Of a stretch of 64,000 bases of DNA, positions 8,558 to 17,007 are shown piece after piece; the stretch's first letter is position 1, and every line of letters begins with the position of its first letter. Source of the stretch: JALYGY01 sp963800975. Lineage in GTDB: Bacteria > Actinomycetota > Rubrobacteria > Rubrobacterales > Rubrobacteraceae. The notes under the pieces are model-generated. The model was given only the letters and a program-made list of their open reading frames with translations, was not told the origin of the DNA and did no database searches. Location of the stretch: contig CAWDDB010000014.1 in the NCBI GenBank assembly GCA_963800975.1, positions 124,001-188,000 of the forward strand. Reading direction: 5' to 3'. Both the position numbers and the translations under genes were made by a program.

Positions 8558-8854
8558 CTAGGCGCGCTTCTGCTCGGCCTTGTCCGCCTCGATCGGGGCT
8601 TCCTCCGTACCGGCCGGCTCGGCCTTTGCCTCGGCCTTGGCCTCGGTCTTGGCCTCGCCCGAGGTTAGCTCTTCGTCCTTGGCATCCTTCTTGTCTTCCT
8701 CGACCTCGCCCTCGCCGCGGGTGCCCCTCCTGAACTCCCGCACGCCGCTGCCGAGGCCCTTGGCCAGCTCAGGTATGCGCTTCGCCCCGAAGAGCAGCAG
8801 GATGATGACCAGCGCGATGATGAGCTCCGTTCCCCCGAACGAGCCAAATCCCAT
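8558..8854 (-). CDS. tatA: Sec-independent protein translocase TatA
   Basis: A 98-aa single-span protein: a short N-terminus, hydrophobic helix (ELIIALVIILLLFG), the hinge FGAKRIPELAKGLG, an amphipathic helix, then a charged Lys/Glu/Ala tail. TatA oligomers form the transient Tat pore. The ATG at 8854 has AGGAGG at good spacing. It precedes tatC with an 82-base gap and is the last step but one in the heme/menaquinone run. A second TatA/B-type gene is at 29935. Confidence 0.92.
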   Translation of the reverse strand: MGFGSFGGTELIIALVIILLLFGAKRIPELAKGLGSGVREFRRGTRGEGEVEEDKKDAKDEELTSGEAKTEAKAEAKAEPAGTEEAPIEADKAEQKRA

Positions 8855-8937
8855 AGTTCCTCCTAGTATGCGTTCTGCAAACCTTCACGCCACATTATAC
8901 GACCTGCGTTCCGCGCGTGGATCAGGACGCCGCAACC

Positions 8938-9573
8938 TCACCCGCCGCCGGTCGTTTGCTCGCCGCCTTCGAGAAGGGCGGAGATGCGTTGTTCGACGGC
9001 CTGCGCCTGCTCGCCCTCGGGCTCGAGATCGAGGTAGCCGTTGTAGTACTTGATCGCCTCGGCAGGATCTCCCGCGCGGTCGTAGGACTCTCCCGCAAAA
9101 AGGAAAGCGTCCTCGTCCTGGGGGTCGATCTCCGCCGCGGCGGCGAACGCGTCGCCGGCCTGCCCGTAGAGCTTCTCCTGCTCCTCGCCTGGCGTCGCCT
9201 GAGCCTCCTGCAGGTAGACCTGTCCGAGCGTGAACGCGATCTCCCCGTCGTTCGGGGCGACCTCGCGCCCGTCTTGCAGCACGCGGGCCGCGTCGTCGTA
9301 TCGGCCGCTCTGGTAATAGAGGGCGGCCAGCTCCTTGATGGCGTCCTCGTCCTGGGGATTCTCCTGCAACTGCTGCTCAGCCTCGGCGATCTGATCCTGG
9401 GAGTCGATGGTCTGCCCGCCGGGTTGCTGGTCCTGACCCCCGATCAGGTCGAACAGGTTGTAGCTGACGTTGGTTCCAAGGCCCACCAAGATAAAGGAGG
9501 CGACGAAGAAAAAGGCGAGCAGGATCGACACCAGCCTGACCCAGAAGCCGAGCCTGTCCCGGTTCATCATCAT
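8938..9573 (-). CDS. Membrane-anchored tetratricopeptide-repeat protein
   Basis: A 211-aa protein with an N-terminal membrane segment (about residues 12-33), a Gln/Gly-rich linker and three to four TPR-like helical pairs (YYQSGRYDDAARVLQDG, YDRAGDPAEAIKYYNGYLDLEP). The repeats should face outside the membrane and bind a partner protein. Its place between menaquinone genes and tatA suggests a role in assembly of a respiratory or exported complex, but no specific function can be named. Three consecutive ATG codons open it; the first is used here. Confidence 0.7.
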   Translation of the reverse strand: MMMNRDRLGFWVRLVSILLAFFFVASFILVGLGTNVSYNLFDLIGGQDQQPGGQTIDSQDQIAEAEQQLQENPQDEDAIKELAALYYQSGRYDDAARVLQDGREVAPNDGEIAFTLGQVYLQEAQATPGEEQEKLYGQAGDAFAAAAEIDPQDEDAFLFAGESYDRAGDPAEAIKYYNGYLDLEPEGEQAQAVEQRISALLEGGEQTTGGG

Positions 9574-9686
9574 GGTACGTCAGTCCTCCACGCTCGCAAC
9601 GTCGGCCCGATTGTATAACACCAGGACGAGACCAACGCGCCGTTCAGTCGTGCCAGCACGGACTTGCGGGGCTCCGCAAGCGTCCG

Positions 9687-10937
9687 TTAGCCGGTCCCCT
9701 GCGTAACCGAGGCGTAGACGACGTCCCCGCCAACGACCGTAGACGTCACGGCCCCTTCCGCGGCCGCCTCCACGACCTCGCGCTCGGCGTCCACCTCGCC
9801 TGGGTCTACCGCGACAACGGCGAGGTCGGCCCACTTCCCGGCTTCCAGGCTCCCCGTCTCCGCCTCGATGCCGAGAGCCCGCGCTCCGCCCAGCGTGGCA
9901 AGCTCGAGGCCCCTGGCTCCGTCGAACCCGTGCAGCTGGAGCGCGAAGAGCGTCTCCTCGAAAAGGTTCATGCTCGGGCTGCTCCACAGGCCATCGGTAC
10001 CCATGCCGACCCGCACCCCGCGCTCCAGCATCAGGGGAACGGGAGAAACCCCGCAGCCCAGGAACTCGTTGGACCGGGGACAGTGGGCCGCCGCCACGCC
10101 CGAGCGCTCGAGGATGCCGACCTCCTCGTCCGAGACGCCGGTCGCCAGGTGCGCCGCGATCGTGGGCGGCGCGAGCAGCTCGAGCTGCTCGGCGTACCTC
10201 ACGGGCGAGATCCCCCTCCCGCCCCACTCGTTGCGGCCGAAGATGTCGGCGAGGCCGCCGGTCCCCCTCTCGACGAACTCGACCTCCTCGGGGCTCTCGG
10301 AGAGGTGGATCGCGAGCCGCCAGCCGAGCTCCCGCGTCCGCCGCGCCGCGAGCCGCGAGGATTCCGGGTCGACCGTGTAGGGGGAATGGACGCTGACCTG
10401 GGCGTCCACCCTCGCGGGCAGCCCTTCTCTCAGCCCCCCTACCTTCTCGATAATCGACTCGACCGCCTCCTCGGGCGTGCCGATCTCGTGCGGGAAGAAC
10501 TCGGCGTAGACGGTGCCGGCCATGCCGGACGCGGCGAGTTGCGGCAGGCACTCGCCGTAAGGAGAGGATTCCGCCATGAACGTCGTTCCGGCCTCGATCG
10601 CCTCTCTGGCCGAGGCCCGCGCCGCCTCCGCCGTCCAGGACTCTTTCTCCGGAAGTCGTTCGATCAGGCCAGCGAGCCAGCCCGAGAACGTTCCGCCTTC
10701 CGGCGCGCCCTCCCGGCGGAAGCCGAGGTGCGCGTGGGCGTTTACCGCGCCCGGAACGATGGTGTAATGAGGGAAGTAGCGAAGTTCGGCGTCAGGGTCG
10801 CTTCGACCCAGCTCGGCTAACGTCCCAACGGCAGCGATGCGACCGTCCTTGACGAGGATCGCGCCATCGCGGATGCCCGGGGCCGAGACGGGCAGCACGA
10901 GCCCGGCCGCGAAGATGGTCGTCCCGCGCTCAGGCAT
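9687..10937 (-). CDS. Amidohydrolase family protein, candidate aminodeoxyfutalosine deaminase
   Basis: A 416-aa metal-dependent hydrolase of the chlorohydrolase/guanine-deaminase type. Metal ligands are visible as NAHAHLGF (HxH near residue 65-70), AIHLSESPEE and GMGTDGLWSSPS, with the usual N-terminal composite domain. The start ATGCCTGA overlaps the stop of the polyprenyl diphosphate synthase by eight bases. Enzymes of this family deaminate S-adenosylhomocysteine, methylthioadenosine or aminodeoxyfutalosine; the menaquinone neighbours make the futalosine-pathway reaction the best guess. The deaminase class is solid, the substrate is inference. Confidence 0.72.
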   Translation of the reverse strand: MPERGTTIFAAGLVLPVSAPGIRDGAILVKDGRIAAVGTLAELGRSDPDAELRYFPHYTIVPGAVNAHAHLGFRREGAPEGGTFSGWLAGLIERLPEKESWTAEAARASAREAIEAGTTFMAESSPYGECLPQLAASGMAGTVYAEFFPHEIGTPEEAVESIIEKVGGLREGLPARVDAQVSVHSPYTVDPESSRLAARRTRELGWRLAIHLSESPEEVEFVERGTGGLADIFGRNEWGGRGISPVRYAEQLELLAPPTIAAHLATGVSDEEVGILERSGVAAAHCPRSNEFLGCGVSPVPLMLERGVRVGMGTDGLWSSPSMNLFEETLFALQLHGFDGARGLELATLGGARALGIEAETGSLEAGKWADLAVVAVDPGEVDAEREVVEAAAEGAVTSTVVGGDVVYASVTQGTG

Positions 10938-11979
10938 CCCTTCCGACCACTTCGGAGGCTATGATCTCCAGGAACTCGCGTTCTGGGCAATCCGGCAGCA
11001 GCCCGAGCCCCTCGAAGGCGGCTTCGATCTCGCCCCTGGCCCACGCCTCGGTCCTGGCGACGGCGTCGGTGGCGAGCACCGCCTCTATCCCGGCTTCTAG
11101 CAGCTCGGGGGAGGGGTCCGGTTGCGCGAGCACCCTCCGGATGGTAGCCGCGTCGCCGACCCTGAGGGCGAAGATCACCGGCAGCGTCACCGTGCCCTCG
11201 GCGAGATCCGTCCCGATACCCTTCCCCATCAGCCCAGGCTTGCCGACGAGGTCCATGATGTCGTCGGACATCTGGAAGGCTATGCCGAGCGCCTGGCCGT
11301 AGGTCGCGAGCGAGTCTATCTGCCTGAGCGACAGCCCGCCCAGGGTTCCGCCGGCCACGCAGGCAGCCTTGAACAGGCCTGCCGTCTTCTTGCGCACGTG
11401 CTCGAGGTACGCCTCGACGTCAACGGTCGCCCCGTTCGCCCGGTACTGCTCCAGCTCGCCCGCGGCGAGCCCCTCCGAGGCCTCGGAGAAGGCCCGCACG
11501 AGGCGGGGATCGCCCACCTGCGCAAGCTCGGAGAATGCCTCGGCGAAGAGGTAGTCGCCCGTGGCGATCGCGACCTCCCTGCCGTACCGGGCCACGGTCG
11601 TCGGCGACCCGCGCCTGCTCTCCGCCTTGTCCACGATGTCGTCGTGGATCAGGGTCGCCGTGTGCAGCACCTCGATGGCCATCGCCGCGCGCAGGAGATC
11701 CTCCGGGTCGGGGTCGCCCATGCGCGCGCACAACGTGAGAAGCAGCGGCCTCAAGCGCTTGCCCCCCGAAGTGAGCGCCTCGAGCGCTGGCTCGATGAGC
11801 GCCTCGGGCGCCCGTTCTGCCGCATCGGCGAGTAAACCCTCTACTTCCTCGACGAGTTCGAAGACGCCCTCAGGCACCGAGGAGGTGAGGCTACGGATGC
11901 CCCGCGAGTCCCCTTCTCCCGCGGTGGAGGGTGATGATGCCACCCGCGAGCCGCTGCCATGTAACATCTTGTAGTCCAT
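10930..11979 (-). CDS. Polyprenyl (heptaprenyl-type) diphosphate synthase
   Basis: Trans-isoprenyl diphosphate synthase that makes the menaquinone side chain. It has the first aspartate-rich motif in LIHDDIVDKAESRRGSPT, GKRLRP for pyrophosphate binding and the second motif QMSDDIMDLVG. From ATG 11979 (GGAG four bases ahead) the protein is 349 aa but overlaps menG by 89 bases. Starting instead at an ATC at 11898 would give 322 aa, the common length, with an 8-base stop/start overlap; a GTG at 11877 is a third option. Function is clear, the start is not. Confidence 0.9.
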   Translation of the reverse strand: MDYKMLHGSGSRVASSPSTAGEGDSRGIRSLTSSVPEGVFELVEEVEGLLADAAERAPEALIEPALEALTSGGKRLRPLLLTLCARMGDPDPEDLLRAAMAIEVLHTATLIHDDIVDKAESRRGSPTTVARYGREVAIATGDYLFAEAFSELAQVGDPRLVRAFSEASEGLAAGELEQYRANGATVDVEAYLEHVRKKTAGLFKAACVAGGTLGGLSLRQIDSLATYGQALGIAFQMSDDIMDLVGKPGLMGKGIGTDLAEGTVTLPVIFALRVGDAATIRRVLAQPDPSPELLEAGIEAVLATDAVARTEAWARGEIEAAFEGLGLLPDCPEREFLEIIASEVVGRDA

Positions 11980-12667
11980 TCCGCTCCATTATGTCAGACA
12001 ACTCGTCAGGCGCCACGAACTCTTTCACCGATTCGGGTAGGTAAGAGTAAGCCCAGGCATCGCCGGAGATCGCGGCTCCCAGCCGCGGCACGATCTTATC
12101 AAACCACATTCCGTAGAACGCGCCAGAGATCCTGCCGGCTGGCCGCGCTATCTCCAGGCACACCGCAACGCCGCCGGGCACCAGCGTTCTGGCCATCTCC
12201 GCGAACAGCGCGTCGAGGTCAGGTATGTTCCTCGCGCCGTAGGCGATCGTGGCGGCGTCGAAGGCCGAGGTCTCTACGCCTTCGAGGTCGGTCGCGTCCC
12301 CGAGCCGGTAATCCACGTTTGGCAGCGGACGGGCCGCGGCTACGCGCAGCATCTCTTCGGAGAAGTCGACCCCCAGCACGTGCCCCGCGGGCCCGACCTT
12401 CTTCGCCAGGTCCCGGGTGAGGCTTCCGGTGCCGCAGGCGAGATCCAGGGCACTGCCGCCAGGCCGGAGCCCAGCGGCAAGCACCACCTGCCTGTTCCAG
12501 AGGCGGTTCAACCCCGCGGTCATCACGACGTTCAGCAACTCGTAGCGGCCGGCGATCCGGTCGAACATCTCCCGCACGAGGCGCGCCCGCTCGGTGCCAG
12601 CGGGCAGTCGGCTCCCTGGCGCCTGCTTTACGCCGGCGTTCTCCGCGGCGTTCTCCGCGTCACCCAC
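11891..12667 (-). CDS. menG: Demethylmenaquinone methyltransferase
   Basis: A 258-aa SAM-dependent enzyme that adds the final C-methyl group of menaquinone. It has the UbiE/MenG signatures FDRIAGRYELLN, the SAM loop LDLACGTGSLT, and TIAYGARNIPD, with the usual short C-terminus ending in GGIITLHRG. GTG 12667 overlaps the end of the upstream small gene by eight bases. It lies between heme and prenyl-synthase genes in the long minus-strand operon. Confidence 0.93.
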   Translation of the reverse strand: MGDAENAAENAGVKQAPGSRLPAGTERARLVREMFDRIAGRYELLNVVMTAGLNRLWNRQVVLAAGLRPGGSALDLACGTGSLTRDLAKKVGPAGHVLGVDFSEEMLRVAAARPLPNVDYRLGDATDLEGVETSAFDAATIAYGARNIPDLDALFAEMARTLVPGGVAVCLEIARPAGRISGAFYGMWFDKIVPRLGAAISGDAWAYSYLPESVKEFVAPDELSDIMERNGLQDVTWQRLAGGIITLHRGRRGLAGHP

Positions 12668-13085
12668 CGACGACCCCGCCGGCCACGTCGCGGACTCGGT
12701 GCTCCGACGCTTGCTGACCCTCGCCCGAGATAACGTCGAGGAGCCCCGCGAGGTGCGGCACCCACAGCTCTAGCGTCACCGTTCCTCCCGCGGCGATCCC
12801 TCCCGCCCCGTCCCGGATCATGCGGCTCGCCACCTCCACGAACCGGGGTTCGTCCAGGCAGGCTATGGCTTCGACCGCCCACGCGTAGTCGTTGTCCCCG
12901 ACCAGGATCTCCTCGTCCGTCGCCCCGCCCCTCGCGGCGTAGTGGTTCTCGAAACCCCGCTGCAGGTGGTCCAGCGCGCCGGCCACGACCTCGGCCCGGG
13001 CGTCTTCTTCCGGAAGGCCGGCCGCGGCCTCGCGGAAGACATCCCTGAGCGACGCGCTTGGCGTCCGGCTCACCGTCTCCTCCAC
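12660..13085 (-). CDS. Hypothetical protein between hemL and menG
   Basis: A protein of 137-141 aa that I do not recognise. It is mostly helical and acidic (EEDARAEVVAGALDHL), without a signal peptide, membrane segment or Cys cluster; a central stretch (DNDYAWAVEAIACL) resembles helical repeat proteins. The GTG at 13085 is two bases from the hemL stop; a second GTG at 13073 has GGAGGAGAC just ahead and may be the real start. It overlaps menG at its 3' end, so it is co-translated with tetrapyrrole and quinone enzymes. Confidence 0.65.
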   Translation of the reverse strand: MEETVSRTPSASLRDVFREAAAGLPEEDARAEVVAGALDHLQRGFENHYAARGGATDEEILVGDNDYAWAVEAIACLDEPRFVEVASRMIRDGAGGIAAGGTVTLELWVPHLAGLLDVISGEGQQASEHRVRDVAGGVVGG

Positions 13086-13086
13086 C

Positions 13087-14412
13087 TCAGCCTACCCCCG
13101 CAAACCACTCGCCGGCCACCTCGAACGTCCTGGCGAGGTCCTCCTCCGAGTGCGCGGCCGAGACAAAACCGGCCTCGTACTGGCTCGGCGCGAGGTAGAC
13201 GCCGCCGGAGATCATGTGCCAGAAGAAATCCTTGAACGCCTCCGTGTCCGAGGTCGCCGCCGATGCAAAGTCGGTAACAGGCCCATCGGCGAAGAAGATG
13301 CTCACCATGGTACCCACCACGTTTATCGTGAAGGGGGTGGTTCCCCCCGAAGCGGCCTCCTCCATGCCCCGACGCCAGCGCTCGCCCAGGTCCTCCAGGC
13401 GCTCGTAGAAGCCGGCCTCGCCGCTGCGGCGAAGAGTGGCGAGGCCCGCGACCATCGCCAGGGGGTTGCCGGATAGCGTGCCGGCCTGGTAGACCGGCCC
13501 GCTCGGCGCTACCAGGTCCATGATCTCGCGCCGCCCGCCGTAGGCCCCTACCGGCAAACCGCCGCCGATTATCTTGCCGAGGCACGTAAGGTCGGGCGTC
13601 ACGCCGTATCGCTCCTGCGCCCCGCCGCGGGCCAGCCTGAACCCCGTCATGACCTCGTCGAAGACGAGCAACGCGCCGAACTCGGCGGTGATGTCTCGCA
13701 GCCCCTGAAGGTACCCCTCAGCCGGCGGGACACAGCCCATGTTGCCGGCGACCGGCTCGAGGATCACCGCGGCGAACGACTCGCCCTCCCTTTCGAAGAG
13801 GTCCCGCACTGCCTCGAGGTCGTTGTAGGGCAGGACGGCGGTGTCCTGGGCCGCGCCCCTGGTAACGCCGGGGCTATCCGGCAGGCCCAGCGTAGCCACC
13901 CCGGAGCCGGCCGACACGAGCAGGGCGTCGCCATGGCCATGGTAGTTCCCGTCGAACTTGAGTATCCTGTCGCGTCCCGTAAAGCCGCGCGCGAGGCGCA
14001 CGGCGCTCATCGTGGCCTCCGTGCCTGAGCTGGTCATGCGCACGACGTCTATCGAGGGGACGGCCTCGCATACGAGCTCGGCGAGCTCGACCTCGAGCTC
14101 TGTCGGCGCCCCGAAGGTCGTACCCTCGCGGGCGGCGCGCACGATTGCCTCCACCACCTCGGGGTACGCGTGCCCTAGCACGAGCGGCCCGTAGCTCATG
14201 ACGTAGTCGATGTAGGAGTTGCCGTCGACGTCTTGGATGCGCGACCCCTCGCCTCGCCGCATGAAGAGGGGATCCCCGCCCACGGATCGAAACGCTCGCA
14301 CGGGGCTATTGACCCCGCCGGGCATCTTGGTCGAGGCCCGCTCCATGAGCCGGGCCGACCGGTCCATCGCGAGGATCGTTTTCGCGTCCAGGTTGCTGCC
14401 ACCGCTTTGCAA
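13087..14412 (-). CDS. hemL: Glutamate-1-semialdehyde 2,1-aminomutase
   Basis: A PLP enzyme of 441 aa converting glutamate 1-semialdehyde to 5-aminolevulinate, the second step of the C5 pathway that begins with HemA. The typical PGGVNSPVRAF opening, the FDGNYHGHGD region, VFDEVMTGFR and the PLP-binding Lys in LGKIIGGGLPVGAYGG are present. The start is TTG 14412, preceded by AAAGGGGG at about eight bases; an ATG 45 bases in would cut conserved sequence. It follows hemB by 73 bases. Confidence 0.95.
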   Translation of the reverse strand: MQSGGSNLDAKTILAMDRSARLMERASTKMPGGVNSPVRAFRSVGGDPLFMRRGEGSRIQDVDGNSYIDYVMSYGPLVLGHAYPEVVEAIVRAAREGTTFGAPTELEVELAELVCEAVPSIDVVRMTSSGTEATMSAVRLARGFTGRDRILKFDGNYHGHGDALLVSAGSGVATLGLPDSPGVTRGAAQDTAVLPYNDLEAVRDLFEREGESFAAVILEPVAGNMGCVPPAEGYLQGLRDITAEFGALLVFDEVMTGFRLARGGAQERYGVTPDLTCLGKIIGGGLPVGAYGGRREIMDLVAPSGPVYQAGTLSGNPLAMVAGLATLRRSGEAGFYERLEDLGERWRRGMEEAASGGTTPFTINVVGTMVSIFFADGPVTDFASAATSDTEAFKDFFWHMISGGVYLAPSQYEAGFVSAAHSEEDLARTFEVAGEWFAGVG

Positions 14413-14485
14413 GCGCGCTTGACCCCCTTTCTGAAGCGCCTTGGGGAAGTTTATATCCTCGGGCCGGGCCGGGTGGTGAGAGAGG

Positions 14486-15466
14486 TTACCCCGAGACCCA
14501 GCGCGCGACGTCGGGCGCGTGGTAGGTGACGATTATGTCCGCGCCGGCACGCTTTACGCCGGTGAGCGCCTCGAGAACCACGGCCCTTTCGTCCAGCCAG
14601 CCGTTCGCCGCCGCGGCTTTGATCATGGCGTACTCGCCGCTCACGCTGTATGCCGCCACGGGCAGGTTCGTTGTCTCCTTGACCCTGCGCACGACGTCGA
14701 GGTAAGGGAGCGCCGGCTTGACCATCACCATGTCGGCCCCCTCCTCAACGTCGAGCTCGACCTCGAGAAGCGCCTCGCGCGCGTTTGCCGGATCCATCTG
14801 GTAGCCGCGCCTGTCGCCGAAGGCGGGGGTGCTCTCGGCCGCCTCGCGAAACGGCCCGTAGAACGCCGAGGCGTACTTGGCAGCGTACGCCATTATCGGG
14901 GTGTTCTCGTACCCCTCGTTGTCCAGCTCGCTCCTGATGGCGGCGACCCGCCCGTCCATCATGTCCGACGGGGCTACCACGTCGGCGCCCGCCTCGGCGT
15001 GGGAGGCGGCCGCGCGGGCCAGGAGCTCGAGGCTGACGTCGTTCAGGATCTCGCCGGTCTCCCGCTCGACTATCCCGCAGTGCCCGTGGCTCGTGTACTC
15101 GCACAGGCAAACGTCCGTTATCACGACGATCTCGGGCACAGCGTCCTTTATCGCCCGGGTGGCGAGCTGGACTATGCCCTCGGGGTCGTAGGCCCCGCTC
15201 GCCGCCTCGTCCTTCTGGTCCGGCACGCCGAAGAGCAGCACAGCGGGGATGCCCAGGCCGTGCACCCTCTTCGCCTCTTCGACGGCGTGGTTTATGGAGA
15301 GCTGGAAAACGCCGGGCATGGAGGAGACCGGGTTCCTGGCGTCCTCCCCTACGGTCACGAAGATCGGGTAGACGAAGTCGCTCGGCGAGAGCCTGGTCTC
15401 ACGGACAAGCCCGCGCAAAGCGGCCGTGTGGCGGGTTCTCCTGAGCCTCTGTGTGGGAAAAGGAAT
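14486..15466 (-). CDS. hemB: Porphobilinogen synthase, apparent AUU start
   Basis: Condenses two 5-aminolevulinates to porphobilinogen. Landmarks are the metal-site region DVCLCEYTSHGHCG, APSDMMDGR, the first Schiff-base Lys in MAYAAKYASAFYGPFR and the second in VMVKPALPYLD. The only canonical start in frame is a TTG at 15418 without a Shine-Dalgarno, and it would delete the conserved FPTQRLRRTRHTAAL N-terminus. An ATT at 15464-15466 restores it, gives 326 aa, lies two bases after the cobA-hemD stop, and has GAGGGG nine bases ahead. Translation is therefore probably coupled and AUU-initiated. Confidence 0.95.
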   Translation of the reverse strand: MPFPTQRLRRTRHTAALRGLVRETRLSPSDFVYPIFVTVGEDARNPVSSMPGVFQLSINHAVEEAKRVHGLGIPAVLLFGVPDQKDEAASGAYDPEGIVQLATRAIKDAVPEIVVITDVCLCEYTSHGHCGIVERETGEILNDVSLELLARAAASHAEAGADVVAPSDMMDGRVAAIRSELDNEGYENTPIMAYAAKYASAFYGPFREAAESTPAFGDRRGYQMDPANAREALLEVELDVEEGADMVMVKPALPYLDVVRRVKETTNLPVAAYSVSGEYAMIKAAAANGWLDERAVVLEALTGVKRAGADIIVTYHAPDVARWVSG

Positions 15467-15468
15467 CT

Positions 15469-17007
15469 CTACTCACCCCTCTGTGCCGGGTCTGCCACGA
15501 AGAGGTCGGCCACCGCCTCGACCAACCCGGGTATAGTGTACTCCCTCGCCTCCGCGTCGACCCGAATGCCGTGCCCACGCGCCGTGTCGGCTGTGATGGG
15601 GCCTATGCAGGCGACCCGCGTTCCCGCGAGAAGTCGCCGCGCCTCCTCCTCGCCGAACGCCCCGACGAAGTTCTCGACCGTCGAGCTGGCGGTGAAGGTG
15701 ACGCAGTCCAACCCGCCGTCCTCGAGCCGCCGGGCGAGATCCTGTTTCCCCGCTTCGGACGGGACGGACTCGTAGGCCGGCGGGACCACGACCTCGGCGC
15801 CGGCCTCGCGCAGCCTCTCGGGCAGTACCTCGCGCGCCACGCGGGCCCTCGGGATAAGGACCCGCTTCCCAGCGAGCTCGCCCGCCGTCAGATCCTCGAC
15901 CAGGGCCTCGGCCCTGAACTCGCGCGGGACCACGTCGACCCGCAGGCCGGCCCCCTCGACCCTCTCGGCCGTGGCCGGACCGATGGCCGCGACCCTGGCG
16001 TCCCTCGGCACGGCCCGCAGGTCCAGCCCATGGTGGTCGAGGCGTCTCACGAACGCGTCGACGCCGTTGACGCTCGTGAAGATGAGCCAGTCCAGGGTGT
16101 CGAGCTCTCGGATGGCGGCGTCGAGCGGCCCAAAATCGTCGGGAGGACGGACCTCGATGGTCGGGAACTCGAGCACCTCGGCCCCGAGCCGCTCGAGCGC
16201 CCCGGAGAGCTCCCCGGCCTGCGCCCGCGCCCGGGTAACGACGACCCGCCGGCCAAAGAGTGGGCGGCGTTCGTACCAGTCGAGGCCCCCCTCGCGCAAG
16301 GCAACCACGTCCCCAATCACGATAATGGCGGGCGGTCTGAGGTTCGCCTCGGCCACCCTGTCGGCGATGTCCTCGAGCGTGCCGGCGACGGTGCGTTGCA
16401 CCGGAACGGTGCCCCACCTTACGACCGCAGCTGGGGTATCCGCGCTCCTGCCCGCCTCGACAAGGCCGTCGGATATCTCGCGCAGCCGCCCCACCCCCAT
16501 GTACAGGACAAGCGTGTCGGCGGCGTCGGCGATGCGGCGCCAGTCCACGTCGGAGCGGCCCTTGGTCGGGTCCTCGTGCCCGGTCACGAAGGCGACGCTC
16601 GTCGAGACGCCCCGGTGCGTAACCGGGATACCGGCGTACGCGGGTGCCGCAATCCCGCTCGTCACGCCGGGGACGACCTCGAAAGGAATGCCGGCCTGGA
16701 CGAGGGCAATGGCCTCCTCCCCGCCACGCCCGAAGACGTAAGGGTCGCCGCCCTTCAGGCGAACGACGGTCTTGCCCGCGAGCCCGAGTTCGACGAGGAG
16801 CGCGTTGATCTCCTCCTGCTTCATGGCCTGGTCGTCCCCGGGTTTCTTCCCGACGTAGAAGAGCTCCGCGTCCGGCCTCGCTTGCCGCAGCAAGCTCGCC
16901 GGCGCCAGCCGATCGTAGACGACGGCGTCGGCCTCGCCGAGGCACCGCAGGCCCTTCAGGGTAAACAGGCCGGGATCGCCCGGTCCGCTGCCGACAAGGA
17001 AGATCAC
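15469..17007 (-). CDS. cobA-hemD: Uroporphyrinogen-III C-methyltransferase / uroporphyrinogen-III synthase fusion
   Basis: A 512-aa two-domain protein. The N-terminal half is a SUMT methyltransferase (VGSGPGDPGLFTLKG, LKGGDPYVFGRGGEE, VPGVTSGIAAPAYAGIPVTHR) that makes precorrin-2. The C-terminal half, from about residue 250 (GRRVVVTRARAQAGELS), is a HemD-type uroporphyrinogen-III synthase, with VTFTASSTVENF near its end. The fusion links the branch to siroheme with the synthase that closes the ring. The GTG start overlaps the preceding stop in a GTGA junction. Confidence 0.93.
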   Translation of the reverse strand: MIFLVGSGPGDPGLFTLKGLRCLGEADAVVYDRLAPASLLRQARPDAELFYVGKKPGDDQAMKQEEINALLVELGLAGKTVVRLKGGDPYVFGRGGEEAIALVQAGIPFEVVPGVTSGIAAPAYAGIPVTHRGVSTSVAFVTGHEDPTKGRSDVDWRRIADAADTLVLYMGVGRLREISDGLVEAGRSADTPAAVVRWGTVPVQRTVAGTLEDIADRVAEANLRPPAIIVIGDVVALREGGLDWYERRPLFGRRVVVTRARAQAGELSGALERLGAEVLEFPTIEVRPPDDFGPLDAAIRELDTLDWLIFTSVNGVDAFVRRLDHHGLDLRAVPRDARVAAIGPATAERVEGAGLRVDVVPREFRAEALVEDLTAGELAGKRVLIPRARVAREVLPERLREAGAEVVVPPAYESVPSEAGKQDLARRLEDGGLDCVTFTASSTVENFVGAFGEEEARRLLAGTRVACIGPITADTARGHGIRVDAEAREYTIPGLVEAVADLFVADPAQRGE

